From Verrucomicrobiia bacterium (GTDB lineage Bacteria > Verrucomicrobiota > Verrucomicrobiia > Verrucomicrobiales > Akkermansiaceae): DNA of 12,679 nt. A program made the position numbers and the translations under genes. The notes below the pieces were generated by a model, which did not search any database, was not told the DNA's origin, and was given only the letters and a program-made list of their open reading frames with translations. Shown here in pieces: positions 1 through 6,291 of the stretch; the first letter of the stretch is position 1; each line of letters begins with the position of its first letter. The stretch lies in the NCBI GenBank assembly GCA_947460915.1, contig CANHKJ010000066.1, forward strand, positions 1 through 12,679. Direction: 5' to 3'.

Positions 1-1061
1 GTGATCTCGGCACGATCAAATTGCTCTTGCGTTTCGCGCAGCCATGTGGTGGCGAAGTTTGGATTTTTGGTAAGTTCCTCCGTGCTGAAATGGCTGATGC
101 GCGAGGCAATCGTCGGATCTGTTAGGGTGAGAGAATCAGTTTCTTTTTTGATTTTTTCGGCAAGATCACTCGTCCAACGAATGCAGTGCAAGCGTGTTCC
201 TTGGTCTGACTTTTTTCGATAACAAAGCTGTTGAGCATTGTGTAGAATGATTTCGGCATTGGCGATGTCGGGGAGTTGGTAATGGAGAGATTGCTTTGCG
301 GGATTGGTGAATAGGTAGTCGCGTTGCAATGTGGGATGATGGTCCGAAGGAGAAATGATCACATGCGGCCATTCGGAGATCGTGCTGTCATTTTCGAAAC
401 GAAGGTGAAGGAGGGCATGGTTACCGCTGAGCGTGTAGCCGCTCAAACGTGGTGCTTTTTTTTGTGCATCGAGCCACAGTGCTTGCGGTGATTCGGTTGT
501 GGATTTGCCGAGAATTTCGATGGCCATGCCGAATCGATCGACTTTGGTGCCAAAGTAGTGATCTGGCACTTTCATGTGAGCTTCATGAACGACACTTTGA
601 ACGGCGGGTTTTAATGAATCATAAATGATCACCGCAGGATGATCGCTCGATCCGCTACGAATGTAGTAGATGCTTTGCGGGCCTCGGCTGGTAAGCGTGG
701 GAAATTCTGACTCGACCGCACGTGCAAGGGCGGTGGTGTTTTTTTCGTTCGTAGAGCCCCAGTGGCCGCGACGTCCGCCATCGAGCCCTGGATAGGGTGG
801 AAGCAAGGTCTCGGAAAGCGTTGGGTTGGTGAGGTAATGATCGGCTTGGCGACGATAGAAATCAAACAGGCGATAGCGATTGATGTCGCGCTCGATGAAG
901 CGTTTTTTTTCTCGGCCAAGCTCGGTGTGAAAGTAGGGTTCGATGCCTAAATTGGCGCGGAGAGGTTGCGCATCATACGGGCCAGCTTGCAGCAGGGAGC
1001 CTGCGATGATGAGAAATATGGCGCAAAGAGATTGGCGAAAAGAACAAAGCACTGTTATCAT
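1..1061 (-). CDS. Secreted protein of unknown function (possible DUF6797-like), C-terminus cut by the window edge
   Basis: An uninterrupted minus-strand frame runs from an ATG at 1061 to the left edge, giving 353 residues with no stop, so the C-terminus is missing. Residues 1-26 look like a signal peptide: a hydrophobic stretch at about 12-25 ends in LQA, a plausible signal peptidase I site, so the protein is likely exported. A mature-region motif at about 89-102 (YPGLDGGRRGHWG) resembles, from memory, the start of DUF6797-type domains. In Verrucomicrobia and Planctomycetes these lie at the front of large secreted haem-binding or sugar-dehydrogenase-like proteins. That link is tentative, and no catalytic motif is visible in the part present. 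The gene diverges from the toxin-antitoxin pair, with about 95 bp between the two starts. No Shine-Dalgarno sequence precedes the ATG. Three runs of seven or eight adenines lie within the coding strand. I am sure it is coding and unsure of its function. Confidence 0.85.
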   Translation of the reverse strand, partial: MITVLCSFRQSLCAIFLIIAGSLLQAGPYDAQPLRANLGIEPYFHTELGREKKRFIERDINRYRLFDFYRRQADHYLTNPTLSETLLPPYPGLDGGRRGHWGSTNEKNTTALARAVESEFPTLTSRGPQSIYYIRSGSSDHPAVIIYDSLKPAVQSVVHEAHMKVPDHYFGTKVDRFGMAIEILGKSTTESPQALWLDAQKKAPRLSGYTLSGNHALLHLRFENDSTISEWPHVIISPSDHHPTLQRDYLFTNPAKQSLHYQLPDIANAEIILHNAQQLCYRKKSDQGTRLHCIRWTSDLAEKIKKETDSLTLTDPTIASRISHFSTEELTKNPNFATTWLRETQEQFDRAEI

Positions 1062-1120
1062 ACGGCGCTTTGATTTGTTTTCTAGCACAGAATTTCTCGT
1101 TCTTGGGTGAAGGTGAATTC

Positions 1121-1149
1121 TTGACATTTGATGCGTGATGCGTGATGTT
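1121..1149 (+). promoter_or_regulatory. Candidate vapBC promoter with a 7-bp tandem repeat
   Basis: A perfect -35 box TTGACA (1121-1126) is followed, after 17 bp, by a weak -10 box GATGTT (1144-1149). The spacer and -10 box lie within a tandem repeat of TGATGCG (1129-1135, 1136-1142, then partial 1143-1147), which could be the operator for autoregulation by the antitoxin. Transcription would start at about 1156, on the GTG I favour as the vapB start. This is pattern matching only. Confidence 0.4.
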
Positions 1150-1155
1150 TCATCC

Positions 1156-1410
1156 GTGAGAACTACGTTGAATATTGAAGACGATGTTTTAGAAACAGTG
1201 AAAGCGATGGCTGCTCGCGATCGAAAGCCATTGGGTGAAGTTGTTTCGGGCATGTTGCGTCGAGCGATCGAGCCATCGACTAGTGCGCCAAGAAAGATGC
1301 GCAATGGCATTCCCTTATTTCCCGTATCTTCTCAAGCAAGGGTGGTGACGCCAGAGGCTGTCAAGGAGTTGTTAGACGATGATGTCGAGGAATTGCTTAA
1401 ACCAAGATGA
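1156..1410 (+). CDS. vapB: VapB-type antitoxin
   Basis: An 84-residue protein whose N-terminus (RTTLNIEDDVLETVKAMA) is the ribbon-helix-helix strand and first helix typical of VapB/CopG antitoxins: a short strand for DNA contact, then two helices. Its C-terminal half (NGIPLFP, then VVTPEAVKELLDDD) matches the tail that such antitoxins use to wrap the toxin. It should neutralise the VapC encoded next and repress its own operon as a toxin-antitoxin complex. The frame is open further upstream, to a GTG at 1135 and an ATG at 1138. I chose the GTG at 1156 because relatives begin directly with the RTTLNI-type strand and because the predicted transcript starts there. Its TGA overlaps the vapC ATG. 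There is no Shine-Dalgarno sequence. Confidence 0.85.
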   Translation: MRTTLNIEDDVLETVKAMAARDRKPLGEVVSGMLRRAIEPSTSAPRKMRNGIPLFPVSSQARVVTPEAVKELLDDDVEELLKPR

Positions 1411-1847
1411 TGAATGCGTATCTTCTCGATGTGAATTCAGTATTGGCGATGCTGGACCCGATGCATTTGCATCACGATGCTGTGCATCGTTGGTACGCGA
1501 AACGAAAAAAACCTCGGCTTGTACTGTGTTCGCATGTGATCAATGGGGTGATCCGAGTTGCAGGCCAGCCGCGCTACCCTAATCCGCTAGGCACCTGTGG
1601 TCGTGTTCGCGAAATCCTGAGTCTTTTTGTCAGTAGTGTTGGTGCGACATTTTGCGAGCATGAAGTGAGTTTGCTCGACGAGAAAATTTTTCCATATCCC
1701 GAAGAGCTCACTCCATCGCGCATTGGTGATCTATACTTGTTGGCGCTTGCCGTGGAAAATGACGCAAAGTTTGCGACTTTCGACGCTCGAATTCCCACTG
1801 TAGCGGTGTTAGGTGGATCAACTGGTTTCGAGTTGATACCAGCTTGA
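1407..1847 (+). CDS. vapC: VapC-type PIN-domain toxin (ribonuclease)
   Basis: A 146-residue PIN-domain protein, a usual length for VapC. PIN toxins are metal-dependent endoribonucleases, commonly acting on tRNA or rRNA, and are held inactive by VapB. Visible PIN features are the first aspartate in LLDVN (D8), the helix motif GDLYLLALA with D108, and the final TFD with D126. The usual second acid, the glutamate of a TEN-like motif, is isoleucine here (I45, in SHVINGVIRV). From memory, the closest subfamily often has glutamine there, so the change need not mean inactivity. The start is the ATG at 1407, overlapping the antitoxin stop as ATGA, or the next codon, ATG at 1410. This favours translational coupling. 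The gene ends 3 bp before the end of the convergent nadA. Confidence 0.88.
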   Translation: MMNAYLLDVNSVLAMLDPMHLHHDAVHRWYAKRKKPRLVLCSHVINGVIRVAGQPRYPNPLGTCGRVREILSLFVSSVGATFCEHEVSLLDEKIFPYPEELTPSRIGDLYLLALAVENDAKFATFDARIPTVAVLGGSTGFELIPA

Positions 1848-1850
1848 TCA

Positions 1851-2783
1851 TCACTTCGACTGCTCCAGCATGCGAAGCAAGGGGATCTCGGCGCGTGAGC
1901 GGATGTCTTCGGGCAGTTCCACGGTGGGGCTGAGATTTTTCAGACAGTCGTGGAGCTTCTGCAAGGTGTTCATTTTCATGTAACGGCAGTCAGCGCAGGC
2001 GCAGCGATCGGTGGGACCTGGGATGAGGTTTTTCTCGGGGCACTCGCGGCGTAGGCGATGAAGCATGCCGCTCTCGGTGACGACGATGATGTCTTTCACT
2101 GGAGCGTTTTTGCAGTAGGTCACCATTTTCTCGGTCGAGCAGACTTCATCGGCCAACAAGCGCACGGCTTGCGTGCATTCGGGATGAGCGACGACGAGGG
2201 CATCGGGGTATTCTTCCTTGATCTTGCGGATCGATTCGCGGGTGAACTCCACGTGAACGTAGCACGAGCCCTGCCACAGGTCCATCTTGCGACCGGTTTG
2301 TTCCATGACCCAGGCCCCGAGATTTTGATCGGGCACAAAAAGAATGGGGCGATCAGTGGGAGCTTTGTTGACAATTTTTACCGCATTGCCAGAGGTGCAG
2401 ATCACATCGCAGAGGGCTTTGACGTGAGCAGAGCAGTTGATGTAGGCGATGACGTAGTAATTTTTGTCGGCATGGTCTTGGAGGAATTTCTCCAACTGCG
2501 GACCAGGGCAGGCTTGTTCCAGCGAGCAACCGGCATCCTTGTCGGGAAGTACTACGGTTTTCGTAGGATTCACGATTTTTGCTGTCTCGGCCATGAAATG
2601 CACGCCACAGAAAACAATCACATTCGCTTGGGTATCGCGGGCATGATAGGCAAGGCCGAGCGAATCACCTACGTAATCGGCGAGATCTTGAATATCTCCC
2701 GTTTGGTAGTTGTGAGCAAGAATGACGGCATTGCGTTCCTTTTTGAGGCGCAAGATTTCAGCGGATAGGTCGAGGCTGGACAT
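1851..2783 (-). CDS. nadA: Quinolinate synthase NadA
   Basis: A 310-residue cytoplasmic enzyme of de novo NAD synthesis. It condenses iminoaspartate with dihydroxyacetone phosphate to give quinolinate, using an oxygen-sensitive [4Fe-4S] cluster. The sequence shows the family order: AHNYQ (substrate histidine H24), DKDAGCSLEQACP with cluster ligand C86, the GSCYVHVEF block with C174, HPEC, and the final CACADCRYMKMNTL block, where C266 is the expected third ligand. The length fits the compact three-domain form. The ATG at 2783 lies 10 bp after the fabF stop, so the two genes are probably cotranscribed. No nadB or nadC is nearby. The upstream sequence has no Shine-Dalgarno motif. Identification is secure. 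Confidence 0.97.
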   Translation of the reverse strand: MSSLDLSAEILRLKKERNAVILAHNYQTGDIQDLADYVGDSLGLAYHARDTQANVIVFCGVHFMAETAKIVNPTKTVVLPDKDAGCSLEQACPGPQLEKFLQDHADKNYYVIAYINCSAHVKALCDVICTSGNAVKIVNKAPTDRPILFVPDQNLGAWVMEQTGRKMDLWQGSCYVHVEFTRESIRKIKEEYPDALVVAHPECTQAVRLLADEVCSTEKMVTYCKNAPVKDIIVVTESGMLHRLRRECPEKNLIPGPTDRCACADCRYMKMNTLQKLHDCLKNLSPTVELPEDIRSRAEIPLLRMLEQSK

Positions 2784-2793
2784 GAAGGTGGAA

Positions 2794-4041
2794 TTACGCG
2801 AAGCGTTTGATCAGGAGCGAGGCGTTGTGGCCTCCGAAGCCGAAGTTGTTGCTGAGGGCAACGTCCACTTTGGCTTCGCGAGCGACGTGTGGCACGTAGT
2901 CGAGATCGCACTCGGGATCGGGCTCGTCGAGGTTGATGGTAGGTGGGATGATGCTGTCTTTCATCGCCATCAAGCAAGCGGCGATTTCAACGCCACCTGT
3001 TGCACCAAGAAGGTGACCAGTCATGGATTTCGTTGAACTCACGATCAAGCCGTTTTTAGCGTGATCTCCGAAGGTTCTCTTGATCGCTTTGGTTTCGCAG
3101 ACGTCGCCGAGACCGGTGGAGGTGCCGTGGGCGTTGACGTAGCTGACTTCATTCGCGTTGATTTTCCCGTGCTTGAGGGCCATAGTCATGCAGCGCGCAG
3201 CGCCTTCACCTTCGGGGTGGGGCGAGGTCATGTGATAGGCATCGGCGCTGAGTCCGTAACCGATGAGTTCGGCGTAAATGTGGGCACCGCGTTTTTTGGC
3301 GTGCTCCAATTCCTCGATCATCAAAACGCCGGCACCTTCGCCCATAACGAAACCATCGCGTCCGACATCGAAGGGGCGAGAAGCGCGTTGTGGCTCATCG
3401 TTGCGCGTGCTGAGTGCTTTCATGTTTCCGAAACCGCCGAGTCCACAAGGGAGAATGCTCGCTTCACCGCCACCGCAGAGGAAGGCATCGGCATCGCCGA
3501 ACTTGATGATGCGCCAAGCCTCACCGATCGAGTGGTTGGCGGTGGCACAGGCTGTGACGATGGCCATGTTCGGTCCACCGAAGCCGTATTCCATGGAAAT
3601 GATGCCGCTGGCGATGTTGGCGATCATCATCGGAATGAGGAAAGGAGAAACGCGACCGGGGCCGCGGTTGATGAGCTTGGTATGCTCTTCTTCGAGCGTG
3701 CCGAGGCCACCGATACCGGAGCTGACCATGACGCCGATTTGATTTTTATCGACCTTCTCGGGATCGAGGCCGGAATCAACAAGTGCCATGCGTGCGGCTG
3801 CGACAGCGAGTTGCACGTAGCGGTCGGCGCGGCGACAGTCCTTGGCGTTGTTGAAAAACGGGGCGGCGTCGAAATTTTTCACCTCACCGGCAATGTGCGT
3901 GGTGTATGCGGTAGTGTCCATGCAGGTGATACGGTCAATACCGCTGCGGCCAGCTTTCATGGCTTCCCATGTGCTTTGCAAATCGTTGCCGAGTGGGCTG
4001 ATGCAGCCAATCCCTGTAATCACTACGCGTCTTTCGTTCAT
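2794..4041 (-). CDS. fabF: 3-oxoacyl-ACP synthase II (FabF)
   Basis: A 415-residue thiolase-fold condensing enzyme of fatty-acid elongation. It joins malonyl-ACP to an acyl chain on its active-site cysteine and releases CO2. The Cys-His-His triad is visible: C165 in TACATANHS, H305 in NAHGTSTGLGD and H343 in KSMTGHLLGA. The glycine-rich GFGGHNAS motif sits at the C-terminus. Length and spacing match Escherichia coli FabF. The frame is open upstream to 4218, but that extension overlaps the preceding gene and has no family similarity. The ATG at 4041 (MNERRVVITG) is the family start. No acpP or other fab gene is adjacent, which is unusual. About 79 bp separate it from the upstream zinc-ribbon gene, enough for its own promoter. 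A TATAGG at 4072-4067 is a weak -10 candidate. Confidence 0.96.
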   Translation of the reverse strand: MNERRVVITGIGCISPLGNDLQSTWEAMKAGRSGIDRITCMDTTAYTTHIAGEVKNFDAAPFFNNAKDCRRADRYVQLAVAAARMALVDSGLDPEKVDKNQIGVMVSSGIGGLGTLEEEHTKLINRGPGRVSPFLIPMMIANIASGIISMEYGFGGPNMAIVTACATANHSIGEAWRIIKFGDADAFLCGGGEASILPCGLGGFGNMKALSTRNDEPQRASRPFDVGRDGFVMGEGAGVLMIEELEHAKKRGAHIYAELIGYGLSADAYHMTSPHPEGEGAARCMTMALKHGKINANEVSYVNAHGTSTGLGDVCETKAIKRTFGDHAKNGLIVSSTKSMTGHLLGATGGVEIAACLMAMKDSIIPPTINLDEPDPECDLDYVPHVAREAKVDVALSNNFGFGGHNASLLIKRFA

Positions 4042-4120
4042 TGGATAAAATGGGGGGATGTCCCCGACCGTTCCTATACGCTGAATGCGAAGGGCGCAAG
4101 CCCAAGTGTGGGGTTTTTTG

Positions 4121-4348
4121 TCAGCGCGCGCGTTCGCACTGGCGACCACAATGCGGGCAATCGACGATTTTTGCTTTGCTGCGATTTTCCCAAGTGGTGA
4201 GGCAGAGTGGGCAGACAAATCGGCGTTTTTTTCCTCGGTTCTCGGCGTTATAATGGGCGAAGCGGGAAATCCATCCGAAGAGGGTCACCAGCAGAAATGC
4301 AGAGATGACCATCAGGAGGCAGTATTCGGCGAGGCTGAGTTCGATCAT
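4121..4348 (-). CDS. Small membrane-anchored zinc-ribbon protein
   Basis: A 75-residue protein with one predicted membrane helix (about residues 8-29), then a basic stretch and a four-cysteine zinc ribbon: CPLC (C46, C49) and CPHC (C64, C67). The basic residues after the helix suggest that the ribbon is cytoplasmic. Function is unknown. The ribbon could bind nucleic acid or a protein partner, or simply be structural. I chose the ATG at 4348 because it overlaps the stop of the TonB-like gene as ATGA, the same junction used at the two preceding gene borders; an ATG five codons upstream is possible. The tight linkage ties it to the ExbB-ExbD-TonB module. I do not recognise it as a named family. 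Confidence 0.7.
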   Translation of the reverse strand: MIELSLAEYCLLMVISAFLLVTLFGWISRFAHYNAENRGKKRRFVCPLCLTTWENRSKAKIVDCPHCGRQCERAR

Positions 4349-5100
4349 GGCGTGGGTTCCCAAATGATTTCACAGGCGATCCAACCGCTGATGCTCGAAG
4401 AGGGATCGAAGCGGCATTGCTGGAGCCAATTTTCCAGCGCGGGCAGGCGTTTGGTGCTTTCCTTGAGGCTGGGAATGCATTGTTGAATGTTGCCTTGGGG
4501 GGTGACTTCAAGCATATATCGGACACCGCTCGTAGGGGTTAGTGGTCCAATGTAGTCGGGAATTTCGACGGAAAAATTCGCACGTAAGGGAGATAGCCAG
4601 ACGATGCGCGGCATGAGCGGGCCGTTAGGGATGATGGCATCAGGTGAGGTTTTTTCTTCGATGCTGTCGATTGGGGGGAATAGGGCGAGTTGCTCAAAGA
4701 TGGCGTCGTTTTCAGGGAGGATGACCTCGCGGCGAGTGGGTGGAGTAATGGCGAGTTCGCCAGTAGAAGGCATTAGCAGATTTTTACTCAGAGCCTCTAA
4801 GCTTCGGGTATTTTCGATGCTAGATATGTCAGGAAAAGGGGTTTTCTGGGCGATTTTTTCCAACCACTCCTGATTTTCTGTTGTATCGGGCACGATGACG
4901 AGATTGCCGCTGCGCTTAAGAGTGACCGGAGAAGGCAAAAGACGAACGCGGAGGGTGGTGAGCAGGAGACTCATGATCGAAAGCACGACAGATGCGGCGA
5001 GGAGCAAGGTCCAGCGACGGCGGTAATTTCTTTGCCACGAGAATACCCATCGAAAGGATGGGTCGTTATGACGCTTCCGCTTGCTTGGTTTCTCATTCAT
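4345..5100 (-). CDS. TonB/TolA-like energy-transducing protein (divergent)
   Basis: A 251-residue protein with a strongly basic cytoplasmic N-terminus (1-30), one membrane helix (about 31-52) and a long periplasmic part. The middle (about 60-180) is low in recognisable structure and rich in proline and acidic residues. The last 65 or so residues (YMLEVTPQGNIQQC, then LENWLQQCRFDP, then EIIWEP) have the strand-helix-strand rhythm of a TonB C-terminal domain, whose hallmark is a conserved W/F-x-P region. The gene overlaps the ExbD gene by ATGA and the zinc-ribbon gene by ATGA, the position TonB or TolA normally takes after ExbB-ExbD. Two cysteines in the end domain could form a disulphide. Similarity is inferred from layout and pattern, so it could instead be a lineage-specific partner. 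There is no proline-lysine repeat linker as in classic TonB. Confidence 0.65.
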   Translation of the reverse strand: MNEKPSKRKRHNDPSFRWVFSWQRNYRRRWTLLLAASVVLSIMSLLLTTLRVRLLPSPVTLKRSGNLVIVPDTTENQEWLEKIAQKTPFPDISSIENTRSLEALSKNLLMPSTGELAITPPTRREVILPENDAIFEQLALFPPIDSIEEKTSPDAIIPNGPLMPRIVWLSPLRANFSVEIPDYIGPLTPTSGVRYMLEVTPQGNIQQCIPSLKESTKRLPALENWLQQCRFDPSSSISGWIACEIIWEPTP

Positions 5101-5534
5101 TCGGCAGTGGATTCACTAGGCTTGCCCGTGCCTGCTCCAGCAAGGACTACGCGAAGGCCCTTGCGCATGCAAATTTCGGCGACTTGGCGGAGGGCATCTG
5201 ATGGGACGAGCCGATCTGCGCGGATGACAATAGCGGAATTTTCGCGACGACCACTGTGAAGTTGTTCATCAAGCAGGGGATCGAGTTCCTTTAGGCTGAT
5301 GCTGCGAGTCCCGAGGTAGAGGCGGTCAGTGCCGTCTGCGGTCATGGTTACGACAGCAGCTTCTTCAAAGCGTTCGATTTGGAAGAGCGATGAAGGCATG
5401 CTCAAGGTAATGCCTGTTTTTTCCTCAAGTTTGGGGCCGATGGCGTAGCACATCAGCAGAACGGCAAAGAGATTGAACAAGGGGACGGCGTGGAGAAAGC
5501 CGACGCCTTCGGGCAAAGTGCTTTCCAGTTTCAT
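5097..5534 (-). CDS. ExbD/TolR-family biopolymer transport protein with altered membrane motif
   Basis: A 145-residue single-pass inner-membrane protein. Membrane helix at about 14-33, then a periplasmic domain of the ExbD/TolR fold (RLYLGTRSISLKELDPLL, then AIVIRADRLVPSDALRQVAEICMRKGLRVVLA). In ExbD, TolR and MotB the helix carries one aspartate that relays protons. The expected PL-x-D motif reads VPLFNLF here, with asparagine at N21. H15 is the only other ionisable side chain near the helix. The protein may therefore be a subunit that does not move protons, or use another residue. It lies between an ExbB-like and a TonB-like gene with ATGA overlaps at both ends, so subunits are likely made in fixed proportions. 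Family assignment is good and activity is uncertain. Confidence 0.85.
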   Translation of the reverse strand: MKLESTLPEGVGFLHAVPLFNLFAVLLMCYAIGPKLEEKTGITLSMPSSLFQIERFEEAAVVTMTADGTDRLYLGTRSISLKELDPLLDEQLHSGRRENSAIVIRADRLVPSDALRQVAEICMRKGLRVVLAGAGTGKPSESTAE

Positions 5535-6214
5535 GGATTGGGAGTGGTCTGGGATTTCTCACCGGCGAGTTTTCCCTCTTCGAGACGGGCGTCACAGACG
5601 AGATTGACAATTTCGATACCTGCGCGCTCAAGACGATACATCAGGCGCCGTGCTCGACCGTGAAAGTATAGGTAGAATAGATACATGACAATTGCGATCA
5701 TCAGGCCGAGTGCTGTGGTGACAAGCGATTGGAATACCCCGCTGGAGAGCTCGGCAGGGCCAGCGACACCACCGCGTTCGTTCATTTTCTGGAAAACATC
5801 GACGAGGCCCAGAATGGTGCCGAGCATGCCGAGCAGGGGGGTGAGTAGTGCTACACCTAGTATGGCGCGGATGTTGCGCTCGATGCGGGGCATTTCCATT
5901 TGGCCGGCTTCTTGTGCTATATCGCGGAGGTCGGAACGAATCATCTCGGGGCGGATTAGAACGGTATGTGCGATGCGGGCGACGGGGCCAGGGGCGCGTG
6001 CGGCTTCATGGCGAGCTTCGGCAAAAGCTTTTTTCTTGATGTGATTGCCTAGTCCAATCAGGAGATCCGCGACATTGATGCGAGCTCGATGGAAAAAAAA
6101 CATGCGCTCGCAGATGAAGATGCAGCCAAAGATAGCGAGGATCAATTGCACCCACACGATGGCGCCGCCTTGTTCGACGATTCCGATAGCTTCTGAGATT
6201 AGGGCCAAGTGCAT
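5531..6214 (-). CDS. ExbB/TolQ/MotA-family proton channel protein
   Basis: A 227-residue inner-membrane protein with three predicted helices (about 16-36, 118-140 and 160-186), the ExbB/TolQ topology. The signature between helices two and three is clear: LLGMLGTILGLVDVF with T133, then ELSSGVFQSLVTTALGLMIAI with T166/T167. These polar threonines line the proton path in ExbB and TolQ. With the ExbD and TonB-like proteins encoded next, it should form the inner-membrane motor that turns proton-motive force into work on the outer envelope. It is first in its operon. A TTGACG/TAAATA promoter lies directly upstream and would start the transcript essentially on the ATG. The stop overlaps the next ATG (ATGA). 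I cannot tell Ton from Tol function from sequence alone. Confidence 0.93.
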   Translation of the reverse strand: MHLALISEAIGIVEQGGAIVWVQLILAIFGCIFICERMFFFHRARINVADLLIGLGNHIKKKAFAEARHEAARAPGPVARIAHTVLIRPEMIRSDLRDIAQEAGQMEMPRIERNIRAILGVALLTPLLGMLGTILGLVDVFQKMNERGGVAGPAELSSGVFQSLVTTALGLMIAIVMYLFYLYFHGRARRLMYRLERAGIEIVNLVCDARLEEGKLAGEKSQTTPNP

Positions 6215-6219
6215 GGCTT

Positions 6220-6248
6220 TATTTAGGGCTAGACGACGCTTTCGTCAA
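6220..6248 (-). promoter_or_regulatory. Candidate promoter of the ExbB operon, almost no leader
   Basis: On the minus strand, -35 TTGACG (6248-6243), a 17-bp spacer and -10 TAAATA (6225-6220). The expected start point is near 6213, on the ATG at 6214, which implies a leaderless transcript. It stands back-to-back with the promoter of the divergent methyltransferase gene. Confidence 0.5.
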
Positions 6249-6255
6249 TCCCGCA

Positions 6256-6284
6256 TTGGCAGGAGCATGAGATTGCGCTAATCT
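6256..6284 (+). promoter_or_regulatory. Candidate promoter of the methyltransferase gene, almost no leader
   Basis: -35 TTGGCA (6256-6261), a 17-bp spacer and -10 TAATCT (6279-6284). The expected start is near 6291, with the GTG start codon at 6292. Only 7 bp separate its -35 box from that of the divergent ExbB promoter. Confidence 0.45.
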
Positions 6285-6291
6285 GTCCTAG

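Noticed and set aside
762..950. Short plus-strand frame in the left region
   Set aside because: It lies antisense to the continuous secreted-protein frame (1061 to 1), which has a signal peptide and runs without a stop.
2058..2768. 236-codon plus-strand open frame opposite nadA
   Set aside because: It is the antisense shadow of nadA, whose cluster cysteines and family motifs are all present on the minus strand.
4053..4064. GGGGA/TCCCC inverted repeat in the fabF leader
   Set aside because: The 2-base loop is too small for the full stem and no T-run follows. It is probably chance, and not a terminator.
3061..4200. 379-codon plus-strand open frame opposite fabF
   Set aside because: It is antisense to an unmistakable fabF. 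The translation has no recognisable motif and an odd Gly/Val/Ala/Asp/His-rich composition expected from the complement of biased codons.
4042..4218. 59-residue N-terminal extension of FabF
   Set aside because: It overlaps the zinc-ribbon gene and resembles no FabF leader. The family start MNERRVVITG is at 4041.
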